Shown: positions 17,375 to 26,169, counted from the first letter of the stretch. The stretch: 64,000 nucleotides of DNA from Yoonia sp034652275 (GCF_034652275.1 NZ_JAXIWG010000001.1:1426001-1490000), one strand, 5' to 3'. The notes: generated by a model from the sequence alone, not told the origin. Program-made: numbers and translations.

Positions 17375-19423
17375 ATGAGCAGCCAGACAACCGACACCCC
17401 CCGCGAGGATCAAGACCTGACCGACCTGCCACCTGCCCTGCGCTCGGCGGATGCGATCCAGCCGCGCCCGATCCTGTGGACGATCACGCTTGTCGCGATC
17501 ACCATGTCGCTGTTCCAGATGTATACCGCAGGCATCGAGCCGATGGGGCTGTTCTATCAACGCTCGGCGCATCTGGGGTTCATCCTGTTTCTGGCGTTCC
17601 TGATCTTTCCGGTCACAGGCCCGAGCCGTCCGCGCGGCAGCATCGGCTGGATCATCGACGCCGCCTGCCTGACCGCCGCCTTCCTGAGCGGATTCTATAT
17701 CTTCTATTTCCTTGACGAGATCATCAACCGCGCGGGCTGGTGGTCGCGCACGGATATCGTCATGGGCATCATCGCCACGCTGGCCGTGCTGGAGGCCAGC
17801 CGCCGTGTCGTGGGCCTTGGCATGACCATCATCGGCATGATCGCCATCGCCTATGCGCTGGCCGGACCGCGCGGCGCGCTGCCGTGGCTGGGCGAATGGA
17901 TGCCCGGTATCCTGTCGCATCGCGGGGCAAGCGTGGAACGTCTGGTGGGCCAGCTTTATCTGGGACAGGAAGGGATTTTCGGCCTGCCTTTGGGGGTCGC
18001 TGCGACCTATGTTTTCATGTTCGTGCTGTTCGGCGCGTTTCTGGAAGTCACCGGTGCGGGCAAGTTCTTTATCGACCTTGCCTTTGCCGCGACAGGGCGC
18101 AAGGCGGGAGGCCCCGCCAAGGCGGCAGTTGTCGCCTCCGCAGGCATGGGGTCGATCTCGGGGTCGGCCATCGCCAATGTCGTTACGACAGGGGCCTTCA
18201 CGATTCCGCTGATGAAAAAACTGGGCTACAAACCCAAAGAGGCGGGCGGGATCGAGGCGGCAGCCTCTACCGGCGGTCAGATCACGCCGCCCTTGATGGG
18301 CGCGGGGGCGTTCCTGATCTCGGAGTATACCAATGTGCCTTATATCGACATTGTCATGGTCTCGATCTTTCCGGCGATCCTCTATCTGGGCACGGTCTAT
18401 CTGTTCGTGCATCTGGTCGCGATGAAGGCAGGCATGACCGGCCTGTCCGCCGCAGACCTGCCCGTCGTGCGTCATGTGCTGGCGGCGGGGTGGCAGTTTA
18501 TCGTGCCGCTGGTCGTGCTGATCTATCTGCTGGTCAACAACATCTCGCCCACCCGCGTGGGGTTCTGGGCGATCCTGTCGGTCATCGCGGTGACGGCCCT
18601 GCGCGCGGGGTTCACGCTGGTCGTGCTTGATCCGCAGAACGGCAAGCCGCTGACAGCCGCGCGGATCAAGGCGTCGCTGCTGAGCGGTCTGGCGCTGATG
18701 GCAAAGGCGCTGGAGCTGGGCGCGCGAAATGCCGTCGCGGTCAGCGTCGCCTGTGCCGTCGCGGGCATCATCGTCGGTGTTGTCGGGCTGACGGGTCTGG
18801 GGCTGAAATTCTCGTCCATGATGATCTCGCTTTCGGGGGGCAGCCTGCCGCTTGCGCTGATCTTCGTGCTGCTGGCCAGCCTGATCCTTGGCATGGGCCT
18901 GCCGGTGACGGCGGCCTATATCGTGCTGATCGTGCTGGTCGGCCCCGCGCTGCACAACGATTTCGGCGTGCCGCTGCTGATCGCGCATCTGGTGGTGTTC
19001 TGGTATTCACAGGACAGCAACGTGACCCCGCCCATCGCCCTTGCGGGCTTTGCGGGGGCGGCGATTGCGGGGTCCAAACCGATGGAAACCAGCATGCAGG
19101 CGTGGAAATACGCCAAGGGCCTCTATCTGATCCCCGCCTTCATGGTCTTCAACCCCGAGATCATCATGGGAGGCGAGACATGGTATGTGATCTGGACCGG
19201 CATCATCATCGTGATCGGCCTCGTGGGCTTTGCCGCCGCGATCGAAGGCTATCTGTTCACATGGATGGACAATCTGTCCCGCCTGTTGGTGGTGCCCGGT
19301 GTCATTGCGATCTTCAACCCCGACGAGATGATCGAGGCGGCAGGCGCGCTGGTGGTTCTGGGTTTGCTGGTCTGGAACTGGCTGAAATCGCGCAGGGCGC
19401 AAGGTGTCGCACGGGCAGGCTAA
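17375..19423 (+). CDS. TRAP transporter permease, fused small and large subunits (DctQM type)
   Basis: A 682-residue integral membrane protein with about 16 hydrophobic segments. The N-terminal four-helix part corresponds to the DctQ subunit. The rest is the DctM core, with GSISGSAIANVVTTGAFTIP and the second half repeat around ILGMGLPVTAAYIV. The family motif AAASTGGQITPPLMGAGAF is intact at about 290-310, and PPIALAGFAGAAIAG occurs near residue 552. It uses the sodium or proton gradient for uptake of the ligand caught by the TAXI binding protein. It is the last gene of the operon, 30 nt after DUF1850. Confidence 0.93.
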   Translation: MSSQTTDTPREDQDLTDLPPALRSADAIQPRPILWTITLVAITMSLFQMYTAGIEPMGLFYQRSAHLGFILFLAFLIFPVTGPSRPRGSIGWIIDAACLTAAFLSGFYIFYFLDEIINRAGWWSRTDIVMGIIATLAVLEASRRVVGLGMTIIGMIAIAYALAGPRGALPWLGEWMPGILSHRGASVERLVGQLYLGQEGIFGLPLGVAATYVFMFVLFGAFLEVTGAGKFFIDLAFAATGRKAGGPAKAAVVASAGMGSISGSAIANVVTTGAFTIPLMKKLGYKPKEAGGIEAAASTGGQITPPLMGAGAFLISEYTNVPYIDIVMVSIFPAILYLGTVYLFVHLVAMKAGMTGLSAADLPVVRHVLAAGWQFIVPLVVLIYLLVNNISPTRVGFWAILSVIAVTALRAGFTLVVLDPQNGKPLTAARIKASLLSGLALMAKALELGARNAVAVSVACAVAGIIVGVVGLTGLGLKFSSMMISLSGGSLPLALIFVLLASLILGMGLPVTAAYIVLIVLVGPALHNDFGVPLLIAHLVVFWYSQDSNVTPPIALAGFAGAAIAGSKPMETSMQAWKYAKGLYLIPAFMVFNPEIIMGGETWYVIWTGIIIVIGLVGFAAAIEGYLFTWMDNLSRLLVVPGVIAIFNPDEMIEAAGALVVLGLLVWNWLKSRRAQGVARAG

Positions 19424-19452
19424 AGCCTGCGGCATTCTATCCCGCCTGCCCG
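19412..19452 (+). terminator. Two mutually exclusive hairpins at the end of the TRAP operon
   Basis: A short hairpin GCAGGC-TAAA-GCCTGC (19415-19430) has the permease stop codon TAA in its loop. The same left arm can instead pair as CGGGCAGGC (19412-19420) with GCCTGCCCG (19444-19452). These could serve as terminator or attenuator before the sigma factor gene. Confidence 0.5.
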
Positions 19453-19508
19453 CTTTCGCAGCGCGCTATCTTCTGTTAGACGCTGCCTGTGCCAGAAAAA
19501 GTGACTCC

Positions 19509-20051
19509 ATGACCACCCGCGAAGACGTTGAAAACCTGATCCAGAGGGTCGGCCTTGGTGACAGGGCCGCGTTTTCGGCGCTTTATGATGCGACCTCTGC
19601 GAAACTCTTTGGCGTTTGCCTGCGTATCTTGAATGATCGGGCCGAAGCCGAGGACGCATTGCAGGATGCATTTGTCAGGATCTGGCAGAAAGCGGGCAGC
19701 TATGCCGTCAACGGCTACAGTCCGATGACTTGGTTGATCACGCTGACGCGCAACCTCGCCATCGACCGGCTGCGCGCCCGCAAGGGCGGTGCCGTGGATA
19801 TAGACGAGGTGCACGACCTCAAAGACACCGGTCCCACGCCCGAAGCGGCGGCGGTGGCGGCGTCCGAACGGTCACGGTTGGATGGCTGCCTGAACGAACT
19901 CGACGCGGACCGGGCTGATGCTGTTCGCGGGGCCTATCTTGAAGGCTACAGCTATGACGAATTGGCGGCACGGTTTGACGTGCCGCTCAACACGATGCGG
20001 ACATGGTTGCGGCGCAGCCTGATCAAACTGAAAGAGTGCCTGAGCGCATGA
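19509..20051 (+). CDS. ECF RNA polymerase sigma factor (SigK-like group)
   Basis: A 180-residue ECF sigma factor. Region 2 shows LFGVCLRILNDRAEAEDALQ followed by DAFVRIWQKA and the conserved PMTWLITLTRNLAIDRLRAR. Region 4 is an HTH (YSYDELAARFDVPLNTMRTWLRR). It overlaps the anti-sigma gene by ATGA, the standard layout for translational coupling. With an RskA-type anti-sigma and a fasciclin target next door, it most resembles the SigK/ECF19 group (inference from context). The start at 19509 begins right before region 2; an in-frame upstream extension covers the hairpins after the TRAP operon. Confidence 0.92.
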   Translation: MTTREDVENLIQRVGLGDRAAFSALYDATSAKLFGVCLRILNDRAEAEDALQDAFVRIWQKAGSYAVNGYSPMTWLITLTRNLAIDRLRARKGGAVDIDEVHDLKDTGPTPEAAAVAASERSRLDGCLNELDADRADAVRGAYLEGYSYDELAARFDVPLNTMRTWLRRSLIKLKECLSA

Positions 20052-20734
20052 CACAAGAGGACGACACCAACGACGATGTCACCCTTGCCGGTGAATATGC
20101 GTTGCATCTGATGGATGCAGCGCAGCGTCGTGCGTTCCAGGCGCGGCTGGATGCCGAACCCGCCTTGCGTCGGCTTGTCGTGGAATGGGACGAACAGCTT
20201 GTGCCCCTGGCCGACAATTTCGCTGATGTGCGCCCGCCCAAGGCGGTCAAGTCCCGCATCGACGCGGTCCTGTTTCCGGCAGCGGCCAAACAGTCATGGT
20301 CGCTCTGGCGTGTCTTGGCCGGATCGGCAGCGGCGGCGGTGATCGCTGTCGCCGTGCTGGTCACGATCCCGCAGGACGAGGCACCCCTGCCCTTTACCCC
20401 AAGCCTTGCAGCCGAGATCGTGGCCGAAGATCAGTCGCTTGTCGTGCTGGCCAGCTATGCGCCCGAAACGGGTATCCTGCGCGTCGACCGGCAGGCCGGT
20501 GCCGCGCCATCGGGGCGCGTGCTGGAACTGTGGCTGATTGCCGAAGGCGCGCCTGCGCCTGTATCGCTGGGCGTGCTGCCCGAAGATGCGGTGACCGACA
20601 TCACCTTGCCCGCCGACCTGATCGCCGCCATCGCGGGCGGCACCCTTGCGATCAGCGAAGAACCCTTCGGCGGGTCGCCGACCGGCACGCCGACCGGAAC
20701 CGTGCTGGCCGTGGGTGCTGTCACCGCGATCTGA
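20048..20734 (+). CDS. RskA-type membrane anti-sigma factor
   Basis: A 228-residue single-pass membrane protein. The cytoplasmic N-terminus (about 1-85, GEYALHLMDAAQRRAFQARL) is an RskA-like anti-sigma domain without the HxxxCxxC zinc motif. A transmembrane helix follows (about 95-115, VLAGSAAAAVIAVAVLVTI), then a periplasmic RskA C-terminal domain with LELWLIAEGAPAPVSLGVL. The family is often controlled by regulated intramembrane proteolysis. It is coupled to the sigma gene by ATGA. Confidence 0.88.
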   Translation: MTQEDDTNDDVTLAGEYALHLMDAAQRRAFQARLDAEPALRRLVVEWDEQLVPLADNFADVRPPKAVKSRIDAVLFPAAAKQSWSLWRVLAGSAAAAVIAVAVLVTIPQDEAPLPFTPSLAAEIVAEDQSLVVLASYAPETGILRVDRQAGAAPSGRVLELWLIAEGAPAPVSLGVLPEDAVTDITLPADLIAAIAGGTLAISEEPFGGSPTGTPTGTVLAVGAVTAI

Positions 20735-20766
20735 TCTGCGTTGCTGCTTTTTTTGTGCAGCGCAGA
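20735..20766 (+). terminator. Hairpin directly after the anti-sigma gene
   Basis: A 10-bp stem with one G-U pair, TCTGCGTTGC / GCAGCGCAGA, with a 12-nt loop that contains seven T. It begins at the base after the stop codon. It would separate the sigma/anti-sigma transcript from the fasciclin gene; the T-run is in the loop, not after the stem, so it is not a classical intrinsic terminator. Confidence 0.5.
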
Positions 20767-20796
20767 CAGGTATTTCGCAAAAACTTGCTGTGCTGT

Positions 20797-20823
20797 GAAA
20801 CTAATCCGCACCGCCCCTCGTGG
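20797..20823 (+). promoter_or_regulatory. Possible ECF-type promoter of the fasciclin gene
   Basis: GAAAC (20797-20801), a 17-bp spacer and CGTGG (20819-20823) fit the general GAAC-N16/17-CGT form of ECF promoters, placing the start of transcription about 45 nt before the fasciclin ATG. Only one such match was read by eye, so this is tentative. Confidence 0.3.
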
Positions 20824-20876
20824 TTCTTTGTATCTCCGGTCAGACGACCGGGTCACTCAAACAAGGAACCCGTATC

Positions 20877-21437
20877 ATGTTGAAGACGTCTTTTGCTGCC
20901 CTGACCATCGCTTTCGCCGCCAGCGCCGCTTTTTCGGCTGGCCATTCCGTTGAAAACCCGATGGTCGGCGGTGCCGCCATGTTCGCCGACAAGAACATCG
21001 TTGAAAACGCCGTGAACTCTGCCGATCACACCACGCTGGTCGCTGCCGTGGGCGCCGCCGGTCTGGTCGAGACGCTGCAGTCCGAAGGTCCGTTCACCGT
21101 TTTCGCCCCCACGAATGACGCGTTCGCTGCCCTGCCCGAAGGCACCGTGGATTCGCTGCTGCTGCCCGAGAACAAGGACCTGCTGACCACGATCCTGACC
21201 TGCCATGTGGTCGGTGCAAACGCGATGTCCGATGCCATCGCGGGCATGATCGCTGACAGCAACGGCACCCATGCCGTCGAAACACTGGGCGGCTGCACGC
21301 TGCAGGCGACGATGACCGATGACATGATCCAGCTGACGGACGAGAACGGCACCGTCGCGACCGTGGCTATCGCCGATGTCGTCCAGTCCAACGGCGTCAT
21401 CCACGTGATCGACGCGGTCCTGACCCCCGCGATGTAA
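20877..21437 (+). CDS. Secreted fasciclin (FAS1) domain protein
   Basis: A 186-residue exported protein: signal peptide (LTIAFAASAAFSAG) and one FAS1 domain. The signature blocks are present: TLVAAVGAAGLVETLQ, GPFTVFAPTNDAFAALP (about 80-96) and the C-terminal NGVIHVIDAVLTP. FAS1 proteins act in adhesion or at the cell surface. Its place directly after a sigma/RskA pair mirrors mycobacterial sigK-rskA with mpt70/mpt83, which encode FAS1 proteins under SigK control. A likely target of the neighbouring sigma factor. Confidence 0.92.
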   Translation: MLKTSFAALTIAFAASAAFSAGHSVENPMVGGAAMFADKNIVENAVNSADHTTLVAAVGAAGLVETLQSEGPFTVFAPTNDAFAALPEGTVDSLLLPENKDLLTTILTCHVVGANAMSDAIAGMIADSNGTHAVETLGGCTLQATMTDDMIQLTDENGTVATVAIADVVQSNGVIHVIDAVLTPAM

Positions 21438-21631
21438 GGTTTCCCGCTTTCTAACGAGTACCGTTTTGCGAGTTTTTAACCAGTAGCATGGTAAAAAGTG
21501 GCGGCTCTTCCGGCGCAAGTCGGGGGGGCCGTTTCCGTTTATGAAGAATTCTTCTGAGCGGCTGAAACTTATCCTTGGCTGCCGCCGTGGCTTTGACATC
21601 GAAGCCGAACCACCTTTCAAAGGAAACCCCG

Positions 21632-22483
21632 ATGGCCCGCGCAGAGGCATCCTGCATCATCCAAGCCGCGATCTCGCGGACGCAAGCCGTGCAGGCGCCG
21701 GTCTGGCCACGGATCGCGCCGGACCAGCCGATCCGGCATCCGGCAAGGCAGCGCCAGCCTTATCGGCCGCGCGGCGTGCTGCGCGCCGAAAGCCTTGCAT
21801 TGTGGGGCGTGCAGGACGCAAGCATACCCCAACAGGTCTTTGTGGCGGCACCGCCGCCCGCTTTCCGGCGCAAACGACTGGCCGTCGCCGGTGTCGCCTC
21901 GGCCGTGGCCGGAACCTGCCTCTTTGCCTTGACGACGATCGAGGGAACGCGCCCACCGGTTGCCTCGCAATCCCCCGCGATGATCGCATCCGCCTTGCCT
22001 GTGGCGCGCAACGCAGTCGCGCCTGTGCCTCGCGTTCAGGATGCGGCGCCGACCCTTGTGGCCCAACCACCCAAGATCGGCCCGGCGCTGGCCCCCAGCA
22101 TCGCCATGCCCGCCCGTCCTTTGACCGCCAGCCCGACAATTGCCGCACCCGCCCCGGCGACCGGCGCATTCCAATGCGCCGATTGCACAAGTAGCGTGCT
22201 GCGCCTTGACGGGATCACCATCACCTTGCTGGGCGACAGCGCGGCGCAAACCGGTATCGCCGACACCATCGCCGCTATGGGCGCAGAAGTGGTTTTGAAC
22301 CGCACCAGCACCATCACAGCCGCATCGCCCCAAGTCAGGGTCTACCGCGCGCAGGACATGGCGATGGCACAGGCGCTTGCCGACCGTTTCGGTGCCGTTC
22401 TGGTCGATGTCAGTTGGTTGTCAGACGCAGCCCCTGCACGGATCGACCTTTTTCTGGCGCATGACACGCCACTGCCGAATTAA
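21632..22483 (+). CDS. Single-pass membrane protein with a LytR_C-like C-terminal domain, unknown function
   Basis: A 283-residue protein not assigned to a named family. The cytoplasmic N-terminus (1-80) is basic and Pro-rich, followed by a transmembrane helix (about 82-101). A long Ala/Pro-rich linker, probably periplasmic, runs to about 178. A CADC pair (C182, C185) precedes a compact C-terminal domain (about 193-276: ITITLLGD, then VRVYRAQDMAMAQALADRF). That domain resembles LytR_C and looks related to the end of the Sel1-repeat protein two genes on. The start at 21632 follows AAAGGAAA. It is 30 nt upstream of the OmpA-like gene, so probably cotranscribed. Confidence 0.65.
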   Translation: MARAEASCIIQAAISRTQAVQAPVWPRIAPDQPIRHPARQRQPYRPRGVLRAESLALWGVQDASIPQQVFVAAPPPAFRRKRLAVAGVASAVAGTCLFALTTIEGTRPPVASQSPAMIASALPVARNAVAPVPRVQDAAPTLVAQPPKIGPALAPSIAMPARPLTASPTIAAPAPATGAFQCADCTSSVLRLDGITITLLGDSAAQTGIADTIAAMGAEVVLNRTSTITAASPQVRVYRAQDMAMAQALADRFGAVLVDVSWLSDAAPARIDLFLAHDTPLPN

Positions 22484-22513
22484 CCCCTCAAACCTCAAAC
22501 AAAGGAAAAAACC

Positions 22514-22948
22514 ATGACATCCCAAACTCTCCGGTCGCTGACCATCGCCATGCTGATGATCGCAGCCCCCGTCGTCGCACAGGAAACGGCCCCCGCCGCG
22601 ACCGAAGAAACGGCGGAATCGCCTTGGCTCAAGGTCTATTTCGACTCTGGCAGCGCCACGATCAGCCCCGATCAGGCCGCGACGCTGGACCGTGCCGTGC
22701 GCACCTTCCGCGAAGGCGACCCGTTCGTCATGGTCGTGGCGGGCGGTGCCGACAAGGTCGGCGATCCAGCGGTGAACCTCGCGATTTCATTGCAGCGCGC
22801 CACGGCTGTCGCCACCGCGCTGACCGAACGCGGCATCCCGATCGAACGCCTGCAGGTGCTGGGCCGTGGCAATAGCGAATTGCAGGTGCAAACCCCTGAC
22901 GGCGTCGCGGAAGAAGCAAACCGCGTCGTCGAAATCAGCTGGCGCTGA
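22514..22948 (+). CDS. Small OmpA-family protein
   Basis: A 144-residue exported protein: signal peptide (LTIAMLMIAAPVVAQ) then an OmpA C-terminal-like peptidoglycan-binding fold. Family features include VYFDSGSATISPDQAATLDRAV, the NLAISLQRATAVATALTERGI helix, the VLGRGNSE strand, and EEANRVVEISWR with the terminal Asn-Arg pair. There is no beta-barrel or linker, so it is a stand-alone peptidoglycan-binding domain. Its TGA overlaps the ATG of the next gene by one base (TGATG), indicating coupled translation. Confidence 0.85.
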   Translation: MTSQTLRSLTIAMLMIAAPVVAQETAPAATEETAESPWLKVYFDSGSATISPDQAATLDRAVRTFREGDPFVMVVAGGADKVGDPAVNLAISLQRATAVATALTERGIPIERLQVLGRGNSELQVQTPDGVAEEANRVVEISWR

Positions 22949-24015
22949 TGCGGCGCGCGGCGATCATCGCGGGCGTGTTGGCGATCCTGTGTCCAGCCAT
23001 AGGCTGGGCGCAGGACACCGGCGCGGATGCCTTTGCGCGCAATGATCTTACCACGGCGCGTGCGCTGTGGCAGGACGAAGCCGCCGCCGGATCGGCCGAG
23101 GCGATGCTGGGGCTCGGTCTTTTGGCCGACCGCGGTGTCGACGGTGCGCGCGACCCTGCCGCCGCCTTTGACTGGTATGCGCAGGCCGCCGCACTGGGCC
23201 TTGCCGAAGCGCAGTTCAACCTTGCGATTATCCATGACGCGGGCACCGACAGGCCGCGCGACGTGGACGCCGCGATCCTGTGGTACACCCGTGCGGCACT
23301 GCGCGGCCATGCCCGCGCACAGTTCAATCTGGGTCTGCTGTATGAGGCAGGCGACGGCATCGCCGCCAATCCCGCCCTTGCACAATACTGGTTCGACAAA
23401 GCTGCCGTGGCGATCCCCGCCGCCGCGGCCAAGGCCCTGCCCCCACAACCCGCCATCGGCGTGACTGCGCCGGACCTGCTATTCGCCCAAGCGGGCGAGG
23501 TTGTGTGGACCATCAACGGCGCATCGTCGCAGAGGTTTCTGGTCGAAGCCCTGCGCCTGCCTGACAGCACAGGGGATTACGCCACGCCAGAGATCACCGT
23601 CGTCACAGCGGGGTCGGGGCTGTTGCTGGACGCTGATGCGGATGTTCTGTGGCGGGTCAGCACCCTTGCGCCCGACGGCACGACTTACGCCGCCTCCGGC
23701 TGGGCGGGCATGGCGGATATCACGCCACCGGCAGGACGGGTCACGCTGATTGCCGATCCCTCCTCGCCCGCAATGCGGACAGCGGCAGAGGTTTTTGCGA
23801 CGGATCTGCGGCATGCTGGCTATTGGGTGCGGCTTGATGCGCGCGCACCAGAGGAAAGTGACACTTATATCAGCTTTGGCTACAGCGCCGACAAATCGTT
23901 GGCTGCCGATCTGGCCGCTTACCTCCCCACGCTGACAGGCATCACGCCGGTCAAGCAAAGCCTGAACACCACCGCGCCCGGCGAGATCATCGTCAATCTG
24001 GCAGCGTTCCGGTAA
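22948..24015 (+). CDS. Exported Sel1-repeat protein with a LytR_C-like C-terminal domain
   Basis: A 355-residue protein. After a signal peptide (IIAGVLAILCPAIGWAQ) come about three Sel1/TPR-like repeats (about 48-160, for example AEAQFNLAIIHDAGTDRPRD). A beta-rich middle (about 185-260) follows, and a C-terminal domain (about 264-352). The latter (RVTLIADPSS, then YISFGYSADKSLAADLAAYL) follows the same strand/helix pattern as the end of the 21632-22483 protein. The gene is coupled to the OmpA-like gene by TGATG. Its last 23 bp overlap doeB on the other strand. Function unknown; envelope location is likely. Confidence 0.75.
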   Translation: MRRAAIIAGVLAILCPAIGWAQDTGADAFARNDLTTARALWQDEAAAGSAEAMLGLGLLADRGVDGARDPAAAFDWYAQAAALGLAEAQFNLAIIHDAGTDRPRDVDAAILWYTRAALRGHARAQFNLGLLYEAGDGIAANPALAQYWFDKAAVAIPAAAAKALPPQPAIGVTAPDLLFAQAGEVVWTINGASSQRFLVEALRLPDSTGDYATPEITVVTAGSGLLLDADADVLWRVSTLAPDGTTYAASGWAGMADITPPAGRVTLIADPSSPAMRTAAEVFATDLRHAGYWVRLDARAPEESDTYISFGYSADKSLAADLAAYLPTLTGITPVKQSLNTTAPGEIIVNLAAFR

Positions 24016-24985
24016 CCACGGCGACCAAGGCGACGAAATCGCCCATCTTGACCAGCCCCGGCACGTGCCGGGCGGTCAGGATACCGGTGCAAGCGGCGTG
24101 GCAGGTCACGGGCGGCACGCCGGTCCGGTCGGCAGGCCAGATGCGCGCGATGGGCTGACCCTTTTCGACAGCGTCGCCGAGATCGACCAGATAGTCGATC
24201 AGCCCTGCATGATGCGAAAAGACGAAACAAGTGTCGTCGGGCATGTCGAGCTGCAAGGTAGGGTCCACCTGCAAGTCTCCCGCCATGATGCCTGCATGGA
24301 TCAGCAGATTGCGGATGCCCTTGCGCGCGATGGCGACGCTGCGCGCGGTCGCCGTGCCCGCCCCGCCGAGTTCGGTGGTCACGAATGTCTTACCCTGACG
24401 TTCGACCTCGGTGTCGAACATGCCGACCACGTCGATTTCCAGCATCCGCACCGAATAAGGCGCGTTGAAAGCCTGCATCGCGGCCATGCAGGCGGCCTCT
24501 TGCGCTTTGTCGGGCAGGATATGGGCGGCAGCGAATGGCAGGAAATCCAGCGTGCGACCACCCGAATGGAAATCCAGCACGATATCGGCCAAAGGCACCA
24601 GTTCGGTCGCGATATAGTGGCAGATTTTCTGCGTCACGCTGCCATCGGCACGGCCCGGAAAGCTGCGGTTCATATTCGCCCCGTCGATGGGTGAACAGCG
24701 CGTCCCTGCGGCGAAGGCCGGCAGGTTCATCATCGGCAGGATGATGACACGGCCCGTGATCTGATCGGGCTGCAAAGTCGCCGCAAGTTCCTGTAAGGCG
24801 ACCGGACCTTCGTATTCGTCGCCGTGGTTCGCCCCCGTCAAAAGCGCGGTCGGACCGTTGCCATTCACAATGACAGTGATCGGGGTCATCACAGACCCCC
24901 ATGCGCTGTCATCGCGGCTGTAGGGCAGTTTCAGGAAACCGTGGTGGACGCCGTGGCGGTCCAGCGGGATGGTCGGGGTAATCAT
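23993..24985 (-). CDS. doeB: N-alpha-acetyl-L-2,4-diaminobutyrate deacetylase (DoeB/EutE)
   Basis: A 330-residue zinc deacylase of the succinylglutamate desuccinylase/aspartoacylase family. It is predicted to act second in ectoine breakdown, releasing acetate from N-alpha-acetyldiaminobutyrate. The zinc ligands are visible in GANHGDEYEGP (about 59-69) and LDFHSGG (about 146), with NMNRSFPG between them. The start MITPTIPLDRHG was chosen because it overlaps the doeA stop as ATGA and lacks the noise of the longer frame. The doeA partner makes this assignment specific. Confidence 0.88.
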   Translation of the reverse strand: MITPTIPLDRHGVHHGFLKLPYSRDDSAWGSVMTPITVIVNGNGPTALLTGANHGDEYEGPVALQELAATLQPDQITGRVIILPMMNLPAFAAGTRCSPIDGANMNRSFPGRADGSVTQKICHYIATELVPLADIVLDFHSGGRTLDFLPFAAAHILPDKAQEAACMAAMQAFNAPYSVRMLEIDVVGMFDTEVERQGKTFVTTELGGAGTATARSVAIARKGIRNLLIHAGIMAGDLQVDPTLQLDMPDDTCFVFSHHAGLIDYLVDLGDAVEKGQPIARIWPADRTGVPPVTCHAACTGILTARHVPGLVKMGDFVALVAVVTGTLPD

Positions 24986-26169
24986 GTTTTGACTACCAGC
25001 GCGCGCGGCGTGGTGCAGAAACACTCATAGCCCGTCTCGGTAATCAGGATCGGCTCGGTAATCTCCAACCCGCCGTCATCAAGCCAGAGCGCCGGCATGA
25101 AGTGGAACGTCATCCCCGGTTCCAGAATGGTCGTGTCGCCCTTGCGGAACGATATCGTGCGTTCGCCCCAGTCGGGCGGATAGCTGATCCCGATGGCATA
25201 GCCGCAGCGGCTGTCCTTGACATAGCCCGCCTTGTTCAGCGCCGCGTTGAAGGCATTGGCGATGTCCTGCGCCTGATTGCCGGGCTTGGCCTGTTCCAGC
25301 CCCGCCTCGACCGCGTCGAGCACGGCGGCTTCCGCGTCGCGGTATTTGTCCGGCACCTTGCCAAGGAACAAGGTGCGCGATTGCGGGCATTGATAGCGGC
25401 GGTGGGCGCCTGCGATCTCGAAAAACGTGGCCTCGCCGGTTTTCATCGGGCGGTCGTCCCATGTCAGATGCGGGGCGGTAGCATCCATGCCGGACGGGGC
25501 CATCGGCACAATCGCGGGGTAGTCACCCCAATGGCCATCCGCACCCCTGATCCCCGCGGCATAGATTTCCGCGATCAGGTCGTTCTTGCGCAGGCCGGGT
25601 TCGGCCAGTTCCACGATGCGGGCATGCATGGTTTCGACGATCCGCGCCGCGCGGCGCATGTAGTCGATCTCGCGGTCGGATTTGACGGCGCGCTGCCAGT
25701 TCACCAGACCGGTGCAATCGCTGATCCGCGCCTGCGGCAACCCCACGAGCAGCGCGGCATGGGCGGCGGCGGAGTAATAGTAGTTGTCCATCTCCACCCC
25801 GATCCGCGCGCTGGCAAGCCCGAGTTCGGCCAGCAGTTTCGCCAGTTCCTGCATCGGGTGCTTATCGGGGTTCTGCACGAAGGTATCGTCATAGCCCCTG
25901 ATCTGGTCGTCGCTGTCCATGAACACCGTCCGCCGCGCACCCAGAGTATCCATCGCCCGGCCCCACCAGACCGGATCGCCGTCATGGGTCAGAATCACGC
26001 CTTGAAAGACGTAGAAGGACCAACCGTCATAGCCTGTCAGCCATGACATGTTCGACGGGTCGGTGACAAAGATCGCATCCAGCCCGCGCAGCTGCATCTC
26101 GGCGCGGGTTTTGGTGATCCGGCGCAGATATTCGCTGGTCGGGAAATTCGCCTCGAAAGTGGTCATCAT
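24982..26169 (-). CDS. doeA: Ectoine hydrolase DoeA/EutD (M24 peptidase fold)
   Basis: A 395-residue member of the creatinase/Xaa-Pro peptidase-like family that opens the ectoine ring to N-acetyl-diaminobutyrates. It shows the typical opening region LDAIFVTDPSNMSWLTGYDGWSF and the DoeA-like C-terminal half with GYAIGISYPPDWGE and LEPGMTFHFMPALW. The first or second Met (26169 or 26166) may be the start; AAAGG lies just upstream of both. It is first in the doeA-doeB operon and divergent from the aminotransferase gene. Confidence 0.9.
   Translation of the reverse strand: MMTTFEANFPTSEYLRRITKTRAEMQLRGLDAIFVTDPSNMSWLTGYDGWSFYVFQGVILTHDGDPVWWGRAMDTLGARRTVFMDSDDQIRGYDDTFVQNPDKHPMQELAKLLAELGLASARIGVEMDNYYYSAAAHAALLVGLPQARISDCTGLVNWQRAVKSDREIDYMRRAARIVETMHARIVELAEPGLRKNDLIAEIYAAGIRGADGHWGDYPAIVPMAPSGMDATAPHLTWDDRPMKTGEATFFEIAGAHRRYQCPQSRTLFLGKVPDKYRDAEAAVLDAVEAGLEQAKPGNQAQDIANAFNAALNKAGYVKDSRCGYAIGISYPPDWGERTISFRKGDTTILEPGMTFHFMPALWLDDGGLEITEPILITETGYECFCTTPRALVVKT

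Noticed and set aside
17222..18988. 588-codon minus frame over the TRAP permease
   Set aside because: His/Gln/Arg-rich shadow of the permease.
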